From an uncultured Sulfitobacter sp. (GTDB taxonomy: Bacteria > Pseudomonadota > Alphaproteobacteria > Rhodobacterales > Rhodobacteraceae), in the NCBI GenBank assembly GCA_947501805.1, contig CANMXJ010000022.1:1-64000 (forward strand): a DNA stretch of 64,000 nucleotides. The letters run 5' to 3'. Each line of letters begins with the position of its first letter. Positions within the stretch are counted from its first letter, which is position 1. The notes below the pieces were generated by a model, which was not told where the DNA came from, made no database searches, and saw nothing but the letters and a program-made list of their open reading frames with translations. Positions 51,273-60,621 of this stretch are shown piece by piece. A program made the position numbers and the translations under genes.

Positions 51273-52481
51273 ATGACATCCCCTTCTGATCGCCACATTT
51301 TGATCGTTGTTGAAAACCTGCCCGTGCCGCTAGACCGGCGTGTATGGCTGGAGGCAACAACGCTGCAGCAGGCCGGCTATGAGGTGTCGATCATTTCCCC
51401 TATGGGGCGTGGCTGGGACAAACCTTACGAAATCATTGATGGCGTCCATATTTACCGCCATTCAGAGCCTCCCGAGGCCCATTCAGGGGCCATGGCATAC
51501 GCCAGGGAATACCTGCACGCTACGTGGTTCTGGTTCCGGCTGGCCCGCACAGTCTGGAAGCGCCGTCCCTTCGATGTGATCCAGGGCTGCAACCCGCCGG
51601 ACCTGATCTTTCTGCTAGCCCTCTGGTACCGTTTCTGGGGCGTAGCCTACATGTTTGATCATCATGATGTCTGCCCTGAACTGTTCGAAGCCAAATTTCA
51701 CAAGAAGGGAATTCTCTACAAGATCATGCTGATCTGGGAGCGGATGACCTTTGCCACGGCCTCGGTGTCCATGGCCACCAACGGCAGCTTTCGCGATATC
51801 GCAATCCGGAGGGGCAAGATGGCCCCTGAAGATGTCTTTGTTGTGCGCTCTGCACCGCGGATTGATACCTTCCTGCCGGGACCGGGTGATCTGAGCTACC
51901 GCAAGGGGGCCAAGACGGTGATGGGGTATGTTGGTGTGATCGGCCAGCAGGAAGGCATGGACCTGCTTGTCCTCGCTGCCAAACACCTGATCCAAGAGCT
52001 GGGGCATACGGACGTACATTTCGTTATTGCCGGTTTTGGTCCCGAACTCGAAGCGGTCAAGCAGGACGCCGAAGATCAGGGACTGGCTGACTATTTCACG
52101 TTCGCCGGACCCCTTTATGGCTCTGACCTTCTTGCAGCACTTAATGCAATAGACATTGGTGTATCACCTGATCCCAAGAATGCGATGAACGACATTTCCA
52201 CCATGAACAAGGTTATGGAATATATGACCCTGGAAAAGCCGATGGTGCAGTTTGACCTGACCGAAGGCCGTGTCTCGGCAGGGGATGCATCGCTGTATGC
52301 ACGGGCCAATGATCCGATTGATTTTGCCCGGAAAATAGCTGATCTGATCTCGGACCCGCAGGCCGGTATGCAGATGGGTAAACGGGGCCGCAAGCGGGTG
52401 ATGGAAGATCTGTCATGGGCACATACCACACCGCAGCTTCTGGCCGCCTATGACCGGATTTTCGCCAAAAAGCGCAAGTAG
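51273..52481 (+). CDS. Family 4-type glycosyltransferase
   Basis: A 402-residue GT-B glycosyltransferase. N-terminal NLPVPLDRRVWLEATTLQQA is typical of GT4 enzymes in exopolysaccharide loci; the C-terminal domain has GYVGVIGQQEGMDLL, FVIAGFGPE and a late MNKVMEYMTLEKPMVQFDL (with a conserved E-x7-E-like region). It starts a polymer-gene block right after the partition genes; ATG 51273 is used, TTG 51270 possible. Confidence 0.88.
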   Translation: MTSPSDRHILIVVENLPVPLDRRVWLEATTLQQAGYEVSIISPMGRGWDKPYEIIDGVHIYRHSEPPEAHSGAMAYAREYLHATWFWFRLARTVWKRRPFDVIQGCNPPDLIFLLALWYRFWGVAYMFDHHDVCPELFEAKFHKKGILYKIMLIWERMTFATASVSMATNGSFRDIAIRRGKMAPEDVFVVRSAPRIDTFLPGPGDLSYRKGAKTVMGYVGVIGQQEGMDLLVLAAKHLIQELGHTDVHFVIAGFGPELEAVKQDAEDQGLADYFTFAGPLYGSDLLAALNAIDIGVSPDPKNAMNDISTMNKVMEYMTLEKPMVQFDLTEGRVSAGDASLYARANDPIDFARKIADLISDPQAGMQMGKRGRKRVMEDLSWAHTTPQLLAAYDRIFAKKRK

Positions 52482-52654
52482 GGAATTTGCGGGGGGAGGG
52501 GGCTAAGATATTGCCCTCATATATCCTAACAATTGATCCGTGTTTCTTGCAGTTGGGCAGACCGGCAGGCTGGCATATTTTCAACATCCGGTTTTGAAAG
52601 TGCGCTTTCTCAAGGTGATACGGGGGGCCTGATTCTGAATGCAGCCACTCCCAA

Positions 52655-52681
52655 ACAAAAAGGGCAGCCAAAGCTGCCCTT
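52655..52681 (-). terminator. Rho-independent terminator of second VPLPA gene
   Basis: AAGGGCAGC (52660-52668), loop CAAA, GCTGCCCTT (52673-52681). Read on the minus strand, the nine-pair stem is followed by a T run (52655-52659 complement), 30 bases after the stop codon. Confidence 0.88.
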
Positions 52682-52710
52682 ATCGTATTCAAATTTTCGA
52701 TGCCTTCAGA

Positions 52711-53442
52711 TCAGGCAGTCTTGCGACGGCGTCCTACGAAACCAAGACCACCAAGAGCCACCAGAAGAAGTGGCAGGGCAGCTGGAACCGGAATAGGAGC
52801 CACGCCATTTTCCAGTGCAACAGCGGCACCAAAAGTACCGTTATCTGCGACACCGGAGATTACTGCTGTGCCTGATCCAACGTTGATCAATGAAGTGTAA
52901 GCTGTTGTCCAGCTGTTCACGCCGGCCGCGTCAGGGCCGTTTGTCACCAGACCGGTCAGGGTTGTGAAGCTGCCGTCGTCAAGGTTCTGAGTGGTGCTCA
53001 GGCTCATTGATGATCCAACGGCGGCCAGAATTTCGTTGACCGCTTTGTTAAGTGCCGTAAAGCCCGAGTTGCCCTCACCATAGAGGAACAGTGATCCACC
53101 AGCATTATAGTAGTCAGTGATCGCGGTCAGTTCACCTGCACTTACTGAAGTGCGGTTGTAACCGAAGATCATGAAATCATGTGTACCAAGGTTCGAAGCG
53201 GTGATTGCGGTGGCCACACCAAGATTGGTCTCGGTTGCTGTCGTACCCAAACCACTTAGCGAATTGGACGCAAAGTTCACAACGGACTTGCCGTTGAACA
53301 CATTCTGGAAAAATACTTCGTTATCTTCCTGCGTCGTAAAGACGTTGGAGTCACCAAGAAGATAAATAGGGGCTGCGAAAGACGGCAGTGCCATCAGGCA
53401 TCCCACCGCAGCATATTTGACTGATTTGATAAGCGCTTTCAT
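52711..53442 (-). CDS. VPLPA-CTERM sorted secreted protein
   Basis: A 243-residue protein with signal peptide (VKYAAVGCLMALPSFA) and an exosortase tail: IPVPAALP, a hydrophobic run and basic GRRRKTA. The middle (IYLLGDSNVFTTQEDNEVFF, FMIFGYNRTSVSAGELTAIT, GGSLFLYGEGNSGF) resembles a flavodoxin/GATase-like alpha-beta fold with a Gly-rich loop, different from the other VPLPA protein. AGGA lies eight bases before the ATG, and a terminator follows. It is likely a substrate of the exosortase at 44404. Confidence 0.87.
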   Translation of the reverse strand: MKALIKSVKYAAVGCLMALPSFAAPIYLLGDSNVFTTQEDNEVFFQNVFNGKSVVNFASNSLSGLGTTATETNLGVATAITASNLGTHDFMIFGYNRTSVSAGELTAITDYYNAGGSLFLYGEGNSGFTALNKAVNEILAAVGSSMSLSTTQNLDDGSFTTLTGLVTNGPDAAGVNSWTTAYTSLINVGSGTAVISGVADNGTFGAAVALENGVAPIPVPAALPLLLVALGGLGFVGRRRKTA

Positions 53443-53759
53443 GGCGAAATCCTATTTTTTTGTCCTGAAATTTCAGATTTTCAGATCTGGAATCACGGGA
53501 GCAGAATCATCCATCCAAAAGATGGTGTTAACATTATGTTCTTTTTACAGCATTTTTTGCCAGATTCAAGTCATATCGCAGAATACTGGATCGTAGTGTA
53601 TCCGGCGTATGGGCGATCCGATCTGCATAAACTGAAGGGCGAACGGACTGTCTGGACCCTACGGTCTGATGTGACGGGTTCACCACGTGTCATTTGCCAA
53701 CGATTTGCCCGGGATGTGCAGGTAAAGCCTGCCTGTTCGCGCCAAAAACCCCTGATTTC
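53443..53759. other. Intergenic region, promoter of VPLPA gene expected
   Basis: About 317 bases between the barrel gene stop and the VPLPA gene start, both on the minus strand. No clear gene is present. A promoter for the VPLPA gene must lie here, but I could not pick a convincing -35/-10. Confidence 0.35.
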
Positions 53760-55040
53760 TCAGAACCGGGTCAGGAAGTTTCGCCGCACATTCAAGAAAA
53801 TTTCGTTGGAATCTGCCCTGCCTGTCACATCGTCATCGCGGAACCTGTGACGGATGCCGACGTTCATGTTCCAGTCTGTGGTCAGTTCGCGATTGTAGGT
53901 GGCCCCGATGCTGGCGCTGATTGTGTCTGCGCCAGTGCTGGTCTGGCTTATCTCCGCCCAGTTGGCATCGATGCTCAGGCTGGAGAGAGGATTCAACTCG
54001 TGGCGATAGCCAAAGGTCACGCTGTTTGAAACCTGCTCTGTGTCTTCCAGTGTGCCAGAGGTCACATTGCGGGCCAGGCCAAAGCTCAGGTTGCCACGGG
54101 GCAGGGCGCGGGAGAGGTTTATACCGCCGCTCAGGAACGTTTCTCCGGTCACGCCACGGGTTGCCCCGATTCGACCGGAGAGGGTGCCCAGAGGATATTG
54201 CAGACTGCCGCCCACATTGGTTGCGACCCGCGTGCCTTCTTCGGTATCGGTAACATCGAAGTTAAAGGTCAATGCGCCACCGGGCCGGTTGATGGTCAGC
54301 GCGTTGGTCAGGGTATAGGTTTCGCGCGTGCCCGGCGTCCCGTCTGTTTCGAATTCGCTGAAATTCAGTCCGATGTTCAACTGGCTGGCGTCGCTCAGGT
54401 CTATCCGCATGGTGGCGCCCAGCGTCAGGCGCTGGGTGTCATTCAACACAGCACCACCAATGCCAGTGGCCCGCCCACTGCGGTAACTGTTGTCTTCCAG
54501 ACGTGCCAGCACGCCAAACCCCAAAGGTGCGTCATCACGCCAGTTCAACTGCGCGGACAGGTTGGTGTTGCGCCGCGTGGCAGTGCCTTCGGCAAAAGTG
54601 AAAACCTGTGTCACTTCGTCAAAGATCAGCCCGTCATCGGAAAGATCACTCTCGCGCAGGGAGGCTGACAGGCTCAGCCGCGCGCCCGCCGATGTCCGGT
54701 CATAACGCAGCGCAACCGACGGGTCGGCAAATCCGTTGCCCTCGGTGTCCGGTCCGTCGAGATTGCGTAGCTCACCGCCCAGATCAAAGGAGAACCGTTG
54801 CGTGCGGGTTTCGCTGAGAATGCCCAGATCAAACCCCATGGTGGCCGCAGAACTGCGTCCGGGGTCGGTGATGTCCAGCGTGCGGTTGCTCTGCGTTTCA
54901 AGGCCCAGTGTCACACCAAAGCTCAATTGAAGCCCTCTGGCCCCCGAAGCTTGTTGCGCCCAAAGCGGTGCTGTTGCCGTCCCCACGCCCCCCAGTAACA
55001 GGGCTGACAATGCAACGGTCTTTAAGCGTGGAGGTGTCAA
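53760..55040 (-). CDS. Outer-membrane beta-barrel protein of the export locus
   Basis: A 426-residue protein with signal peptide (ALSALLLGGVGTATAPLWAQ) and many alternating amphipathic strands (LSFGVTLGLETQSN, RFSFDLGGELRNL, LNIGLNFSEFE), ending with a C-terminal Phe (RNFLTRF), the mark of an outer-membrane barrel. In exosortase exopolysaccharide loci such barrels lie next to Wza and are thought to help polymer or protein reach the surface. Start TTG 55040 has AAAGG eight bases upstream. Same operon as Wza and the TPR lipoprotein. Confidence 0.78.
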   Translation of the reverse strand: MTPPRLKTVALSALLLGGVGTATAPLWAQQASGARGLQLSFGVTLGLETQSNRTLDITDPGRSSAATMGFDLGILSETRTQRFSFDLGGELRNLDGPDTEGNGFADPSVALRYDRTSAGARLSLSASLRESDLSDDGLIFDEVTQVFTFAEGTATRRNTNLSAQLNWRDDAPLGFGVLARLEDNSYRSGRATGIGGAVLNDTQRLTLGATMRIDLSDASQLNIGLNFSEFETDGTPGTRETYTLTNALTINRPGGALTFNFDVTDTEEGTRVATNVGGSLQYPLGTLSGRIGATRGVTGETFLSGGINLSRALPRGNLSFGLARNVTSGTLEDTEQVSNSVTFGYRHELNPLSSLSIDANWAEISQTSTGADTISASIGATYNRELTTDWNMNVGIRHRFRDDDVTGRADSNEIFLNVRRNFLTRF

Positions 55041-55091
55041 GTGGGCGGCCTTTCTTGTCGCGGTCTACCCGTTGGGATCAGGGTAAACGCG

Positions 55092-55721
55092 TTATTCAAA
55101 CAGCCTGCGCTGGGGCACGACAATCACATCACCATCTTGCAGCATGGTCTGGCCGCCTTGGCCACCAGATTCGATCTGGTCATAGTTCAGGCGATAGACA
55201 TCCGTGCCGCGGCGCAGCTGGATGCGTTTGGTTGCAGCGAATTTGGTAAACCCGCCCATGATCGCGAACATTTGCAGGACGTTGGTGTCCGGTTTGACGT
55301 CCAGTCTGCCGGGTTTGCCGATTTCGCCCATTACATAGATGGTGATCACCGGATCGGGCTCAGGCGGAAGCGGGACGCGTTCACGCCGCTCGGCCAGCTG
55401 CTGGATGGAGACAAACACGTTTGGTGCGCTGGCAAAGTTGCTGGCCAGCCGTTGTGTCAGGTTGTTCTGGATGGCTTCCACAGTCCTGCCTTGCACACGA
55501 AGGGTACCGGCCTGAGGCACGGAAATGCGCCCGTCGGGGGCCACAAGAACACTGCGGTTGAGGCTGCTGTCTTCAAGCACTTCGATGCGTAGCGTGTCGC
55601 CCGGACGTACCTTGTAGACCTGTGCCTGTGCGGCCCCTGCGATAAGGCCAAGCGCCAGTACCATGCACAGCATGTGCCACAAGCCTGAAATGCGTGTCAG
55701 GATAGATATGCGACGTTTCAT
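55092..55721 (-). CDS. wza: Wza-type polysaccharide export protein
   Basis: A 209-residue exporter of the Wza/BexD family: signal peptide (LCMVLALGLIAGAAQA), the poly-export domain YKVRPGDTLRIEVLED, a SLBB domain with ITIYVMGEIGKPGRLDV and LQMFAIMGGFTKFA, and a closing MLQDGDVIVVP. No lipobox cysteine, and no long C-terminal helix, so it is a short form. ATG 55721 has AAAGGA seven bases upstream; the frame upstream is not supported. Confidence 0.92.
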   Translation of the reverse strand: MKRRISILTRISGLWHMLCMVLALGLIAGAAQAQVYKVRPGDTLRIEVLEDSSLNRSVLVAPDGRISVPQAGTLRVQGRTVEAIQNNLTQRLASNFASAPNVFVSIQQLAERRERVPLPPEPDPVITIYVMGEIGKPGRLDVKPDTNVLQMFAIMGGFTKFAATKRIQLRRGTDVYRLNYDQIESGGQGGQTMLQDGDVIVVPQRRLFE

Positions 55722-55897
55722 CGAGATTCCTTTCAAGGTGCAGTTCCCTTGCGTGATTGCACTTGGTTTAATGGCAATCACGCAAATGTTTCAAAGGAAA
55801 ATGCGTGTGTGTGTGCTGATCCGGGCAAATACCGGCCGCGCGTGCCAGACATGCAACAATGATAGCCGCTGGGCTGCGCGCCTGACATGAGCCGGGA

Positions 55898-58357
55898 TTA
55901 TTCCAGACCCGCCAGTGTTTCACGGGCACGGTCGAACTGGGGCAGGGGACTGTCGCCCGCAATTTCCAGTGCCTTTTCCAGCTGCGTTTTGGCATCTGCG
56001 TTACGCCCCAAAGCGGCATAGGTCATGCCCAGATGATATTGCACCAGCATATCGTTCGGCAGGCCCTTTGCGGCAGGTTCAAGATATTCCAGCGCCTCAT
56101 CGTAATTCTCGCGCCGATAGGCGATCCAGCCGTAGGTATCCTGAAATGCGGGAACTTTGGTGCCGCGCAGGCGCCGTACGATATTGGCTGCACGCGCCAG
56201 ACTGTCGGGATCATCGCGATGTGTGGTGATCAGGCTGGCAAGGTTGTTGGCCGCCACCAGACTGCTGCTGTTCTCGTCATAAAGCTTTTCGTAGATCGCA
56301 ATGGCGGCATCAATGTCGCCTGCGCGCTCCAGAAAACCGGCTTGCATCCACATCAGGTTGGGCTGGTCGGGCTGGGCTGCAAGCGCTTTTTCCAACACTG
56401 CGCGGGCGTCGTCGGGCCGGTTGGTGCTGCTGAGCAGGTTGACCAGCATCCGCACCGGCAATTCACTTTGCGGGAATTCCTCCATCAACGCGCGATAAAC
56501 CGTCTCGGATTTTTCGAAGTCTTCTGATGCCGCATACAAGGCCGCGCTGAGCAACCGCAGATCGGGGTTGTCAGGTGTTTCGGCAAGCGCCTCATCCAGT
56601 GTGACACGGGCAGCGTCGAGTTTGCCGCCGCGGATCTGGGTTTGCACGATCAGGCTGATGGCCCGCGTTTTCTGGCCGGCACTTGCATCAGTCTGGTTGT
56701 CTAGCTGTTCCTGCAGCAGGGCCAGACTGTCATCGGTCCGGTTCTGTCCTTGCAAAATGCGCGCTTCAAGCTCGGTTGCGGCCTGCAGCGACTGTGGTGT
56801 GTTCATGTCGCGCAGTTCTTGTACCACGCTGCGTGCCTGTTGCCAGTCGCCGCCCTGCAAATGCAGACTGGCCAGCGCCCCGATAAGTTGAATGTTGCCG
56901 GGATTGCGGCGGCGTGCGTCTACCAGAACGGTCACTGCAACCTGCTGGCGGTCGTTGTTGGCCAGAAAATTTGCGTAGCGCAGCACTTCCGGTACGGCAT
57001 TGCCCGATGCTTCCATCGCCAGTGCCAGACGTTCCCCCATCAGATCTGTGTCGCCATCGCGCTCATGTGCGCGGGCCATCAGCGTCAGGGTGTCCGGATC
57101 GCGGGGGTTTTGTCCCAATGCGGTACGCAACGCGACAATCGCTTCACCGGATTTGTCTTCGTCGATCAGCTGTGCAGCGCGCATCTGTAGGGCCGTGACG
57201 TTGCTGGCATCGTTTTCAAGCACGGTACCAACCAGTGCATAAGCTTCGTCTTGTGCACCGTTGCTCAGCAGCATCTGCGCCAGCATGACCTGCACGCGGA
57301 TTTTCTGTGGACCGTCCTCCGAGGCGTCCACAACCGCACGCATGTCGGCGATGGCCTTGTCCCGGTCTGCGGTCTGAAAATCCATCGAGGCGATCATGGC
57401 TGCATACAAACGCCCGTTTGCAGTGCCTTCGTTGACAACCCGCAGCCGGTCCAGTTCAGCCCGCGCAGCAGCAGAACCCTGTGTTGCTTCCAGCAGCTGG
57501 ATCACGGGCAGATGCCCCTGGGCCTCTGCGGTATCATCACCCGCCTGTGCACGCAGAAACGCTTCGGCACCGGCCACATCATTCTGGCTGAGATACCACC
57601 GGATCAACGCCTGTTTGATCTGCATGTTCTCAGGAAACAGGTCGACCATTTTCTGGAGCTGTTTTCCGGTGCCCTCGACGTTTTCCGTTTCGGCCAGAAG
57701 ACGCACCTTGAGCAGGTTGAGGTCTTCGACCAGAGGTGTGCGTTCGAGGGCATCGTTAACGGCAACAAGAGCCTGTTCTATTTCCTTGCCTTGAATGAGA
57801 TTGTCGATCACCACCCGCACCAGTGCGGCATTGTCTGGCATATCGGCAGCGCGGGTTTCCTTGAGGACGCGGGCGGCGTCTGCAGCGGTATCCGCGCGTT
57901 TCTTGTCATCGCGGTCCAGCGCAGCCTGTCGGTATTTTAGTGATATATCAATGGCCTGCACATCCGGACGATCCGGCGCAAGTTCAACAGCGGCCGCGCC
58001 ATGACGTTCGGCTTCAGCCCAATCATTACTTGCAGTGGCCAATTGAGCCAGGGCAACACGGGCATCTACCGTGTCGGGATATTGTTCGATCAGGCGCAGA
58101 TATTGACCATAAGCCTCTGTGGGGCGGCCCAGTTCCATGACCTTGTCCGCGTAGAGCATGCGCGCTTCTTTGTGAAAGCCGTCGTGATTGAACACGTTGC
58201 GCAGTTCCACAAGGGCGCGTTCGGTATCGTCTTGTTCCAAAAGGGCCAGGGCAGATTGATAAAACCGCTCTGCTTTGTCCTCATCGCTCTCGCATCCTGC
58301 CAGCACCAATGTACTGCACGACAAAAGCATCACTAGATAAAATCGGATACGGGTCAT
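55898..58357 (-). CDS. prsT: TPR-repeat lipoprotein (PrsT-like)
   Basis: An 819-residue lipoprotein: signal with lipobox LVLAGC (C22), then tandem TPR units to the C-terminus (for example AERFYQSALALLEQDD, FQDTYGWIAYRRENYDEALEY, DMLVQYHLGMTYAALGR). The size and repeat plan match the PEP-CTERM system TPR protein PrsT, encoded in exosortase loci, which may act as a scaffold in polymer export. ATG 58357 starts the signal peptide; a longer frame upstream is not needed. Confidence 0.88.
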   Translation of the reverse strand: MTRIRFYLVMLLSCSTLVLAGCESDEDKAERFYQSALALLEQDDTERALVELRNVFNHDGFHKEARMLYADKVMELGRPTEAYGQYLRLIEQYPDTVDARVALAQLATASNDWAEAERHGAAAVELAPDRPDVQAIDISLKYRQAALDRDDKKRADTAADAARVLKETRAADMPDNAALVRVVIDNLIQGKEIEQALVAVNDALERTPLVEDLNLLKVRLLAETENVEGTGKQLQKMVDLFPENMQIKQALIRWYLSQNDVAGAEAFLRAQAGDDTAEAQGHLPVIQLLEATQGSAAARAELDRLRVVNEGTANGRLYAAMIASMDFQTADRDKAIADMRAVVDASEDGPQKIRVQVMLAQMLLSNGAQDEAYALVGTVLENDASNVTALQMRAAQLIDEDKSGEAIVALRTALGQNPRDPDTLTLMARAHERDGDTDLMGERLALAMEASGNAVPEVLRYANFLANNDRQQVAVTVLVDARRRNPGNIQLIGALASLHLQGGDWQQARSVVQELRDMNTPQSLQAATELEARILQGQNRTDDSLALLQEQLDNQTDASAGQKTRAISLIVQTQIRGGKLDAARVTLDEALAETPDNPDLRLLSAALYAASEDFEKSETVYRALMEEFPQSELPVRMLVNLLSSTNRPDDARAVLEKALAAQPDQPNLMWMQAGFLERAGDIDAAIAIYEKLYDENSSSLVAANNLASLITTHRDDPDSLARAANIVRRLRGTKVPAFQDTYGWIAYRRENYDEALEYLEPAAKGLPNDMLVQYHLGMTYAALGRNADAKTQLEKALEIAGDSPLPQFDRARETLAGLE

Positions 58358-58462
58358 GAGGGCCTCATCAGAACAGTGGGGGTTTGCACAGATACATTCA
58401 CCCATGCCACTCCAAAATGGTCCTGTCGAGGCGGGACTCTAGAGCGGATCAGGACGAAAAGA

Positions 58463-59179
58463 TCAGTATCCGGTTGCCTTTACTACCACTTTTACAGTGG
58501 CACACAAGATACGGATATCTTGCGTCAATGACATATTCCGGCTGTAGGACGTATCAAAAACAGCCCGTTCGGCAAAGCTGGTTTCGTTGCGTTCCGACAC
58601 TTGCCAGCTGCCGGTGATGCCGGGGCGCAGGCCGTAATATTCATGGCCCGGATACAGGATTTCCTGTTCGGGCATCATTGGTCGTGGCCCCACGAGGCTC
58701 ATGTCGCCTTTGAAGACGTTCCACAGCTGCGGAAGTTCATCAAGCGAGGTGCGGCGCAGCAAAACACCCAGACGGGTGATGCGGGGGTCGGACTTCAGCT
58801 TTTGATCCTTGTCCCATTCCGCGCGCGCATCGGCGTTTTCAGACAGATGTGCTTCGAGTTTGGCATCAGCGTCCGGCACCATGCTGCGCAGCTTCCAAAT
58901 CCGGTAGATACGCCCGTTCAGACCCACACGGTCCTGACTGTAGAAAGGCTGGCCGCCGTCACGGGCCACCAAAAGGGCCGCAACGCCTATCATCAAAAGT
59001 GCGAAAGGTGCCCCTAAAATACACAGGGTGACATCCAGCACACGTTTTCCGACAGTGCGATAAAACTGTGGCTTGGCAGAATGGTCACGTGGATTGGCAA
59101 GGTGTTGGGCCAAGCCCAAGCCAAGCGGCACCTCGACTTTTGTGGAGTTAGTAGAGGTATCTCGATAATGAATAGTCAT
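58463..59179 (-). CDS. Priming sugar-phosphate transferase (ExoY/WcaJ-like)
   Basis: A 238-residue polyprenyl-phosphate sugar-1-phosphate transferase that starts the repeat unit on undecaprenyl phosphate. One membrane helix (about residues 48-70, [19 protein letters not shown]), then [45 protein letters not shown] and [16 protein letters not shown], all family signatures. It lacks the extra N-terminal helices of WbaP, so it is an ExoY-size form. Confidence 0.92.
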   Translation of the reverse strand: MTIHYRDTSTNSTKVEVPLGLGLAQHLANPRDHSAKPQFYRTVGKRVLDVTLCILGAPFALLMIGVAALLVARDGGQPFYSQDRVGLNGRIYRIWKLRSMVPDADAKLEAHLSENADARAEWDKDQKLKSDPRITRLGVLLRRTSLDELPQLWNVFKGDMSLVGPRPMMPEQEILYPGHEYYGLRPGITGSWQVSERNETSFAERAVFDTSYSRNMSLTQDIRILCATVKVVVKATGY

Positions 59180-59673
59180 AATAAATTTAAATAATCCCCA
59201 AGTTTAAAGCCTGCCCGTAAAAATGGCCGACGTTACTAACAAACAACACTAAAGCGTCAAAGCAGCAGCAGACTTAAATCAATCCCCAGATTGCTAGCCA
59301 TCTCGTCCCATGTCTGATCAACATAAAACTTAACAACATATTAACGGGTATCCGGTTTAGGGGGAAGTCTTTTAGGCCGTATGGCATGATTTTGATGGGT
59401 TTGGCCTGCAAAGCATAGTGATTCTGACGGACTATATTTTAATTGGAAACGGTAATGCACGCAGGGCGTGTAGTTTGGACTGTTTCATCAAGAGAATCAC
59501 ATATCTTCTTGTTGAAACATTGCTTTGACGATAGGTCGACACCAGATTTCAATCCAACAGATTTGGTTTTTTGGATATTTGGCGGTATGGCCCGTGAAGG
59601 GTCATCATTTGGCCCGTTTCGGTGTGCAGTAATCGTGGTGCAGTAATTCTGCGTGTGGTATTTGAAAGTTGGC
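59180..59673. other. Divergent intergenic region of the assembly genes
   Basis: About 490 AT-richer bases between the priming transferase (minus) and the ATPase operon (plus). It must hold both promoters. No sigma-54 consensus with correct spacing and no operator palindrome was found, and a short open frame (59443-59646) lacks support. Confidence 0.35.
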
Positions 59674-60618
59674 ATGGACAGTACCTTAGATATCTATACG
59701 GATTTTTTTGGCCTGTCCGAGCGCCCGTTTTCACTGGTGCCGGATCCTGATTTCCTGTTCTGGTCGGATGCGCACAAGCGGGCCTATTCAATGCTGGAAT
59801 ATGGCATTGTCACCCGATCGCCGATCACGCTGATCACCGGAGAAGTCGGGGCAGGCAAGACCACGCTGCTGCAGCACCTGCTCCGTTCGGTTGGTAAGGA
59901 AGTGCAGATCGGCCTGATCTCCAATGCACATGGCGACCGGGGCGAACTTTTACGCTGGGTGCTTATGGCTTTGAACCAGGATGCTCCGGCAAGCGAAACC
60001 TATGTTGATCTTTTCGGACGTTTTCAGGCTTATCTGATTGAAGAATACGCTGCCGGGCGCCGGGTCATCCTGATTTTCGACGAGGCGCAGAACCTCAGCC
60101 GCGAAAGCCTGGAAGAGCTGCGTATGTTCACCAATATCAACGCGAATAAGGACGAGTTGATACAGCTGGTGCTGGTCGGCCAGCCCGAATTGCGCGATCT
60201 GGTGCGCCAGCCCGGACTGCGCCAGTTCGCACAACGTGTTTCATCTGCTTTCCATTTACCGGCCATGGATCAACGCACTGTGCGCGATTATATCTCGCAT
60301 CGTCTTAAGGTTGCGGGGGCCAAGACCACGATCTTTCATCTGTCAGCCCGCGATCTGATCTCCGAGATCACCGGCGGGGTGCCGCGACTGGTAAACCAGC
60401 TGTGTGATCTGTCGATGGTCTATGCCTTTACCAAAGGCAACAAGACCGTGACGCGGATAACGGTGCAGCAGGTCTTGGAAGACGGCACATTCTTTGTAGA
60501 TACACTGGAATCCGACCCGCCGCCGTTTCGGTCAAACCAAAGTGCCGCGGAAGACGAAACCGAAACTGACGGATCCGTTTTTGTGTTGAACCAGAACCAC
60601 CGATCGAAAGCAGACTAG
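59674..60618 (+). CDS. Exosortase/PEP-CTERM-associated AAA ATPase
   Basis: A 314-residue ExeA/GspA-like AAA ATPase. N-terminal YTDFFGLSERPFSLVPDP, Walker A GEVGAGKTT (56-64), Walker B VILIFDEAQNL and arginine-containing LRQFAQRVSSAF. This form is encoded beside chain-length and kinase genes in exosortase loci (XrtA-associated ATPase). The start is ATG 59674. It is followed after three bases by the chain-length gene. Confidence 0.9.
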   Translation: MDSTLDIYTDFFGLSERPFSLVPDPDFLFWSDAHKRAYSMLEYGIVTRSPITLITGEVGAGKTTLLQHLLRSVGKEVQIGLISNAHGDRGELLRWVLMALNQDAPASETYVDLFGRFQAYLIEEYAAGRRVILIFDEAQNLSRESLEELRMFTNINANKDELIQLVLVGQPELRDLVRQPGLRQFAQRVSSAFHLPAMDQRTVRDYISHRLKVAGAKTTIFHLSARDLISEITGGVPRLVNQLCDLSMVYAFTKGNKTVTRITVQQVLEDGTFFVDTLESDPPPFRSNQSAAEDETETDGSVFVLNQNHRSKAD

Positions 60619-60621
60619 AGC

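Noticed and set aside
53536..53850. A 104-codon plus-strand frame downstream of the barrel gene
   Set aside because: No ribosome site, overlaps the barrel gene end on the other strand, and its product has no recognisable features.
59180..59673. Sigma-54 promoter as in PrsK/PrsR-controlled exosortase loci
   Set aside because: TGGCATGATTTTGAT near 59383 lacks the GC at the -12 position; no other match has correct spacing.
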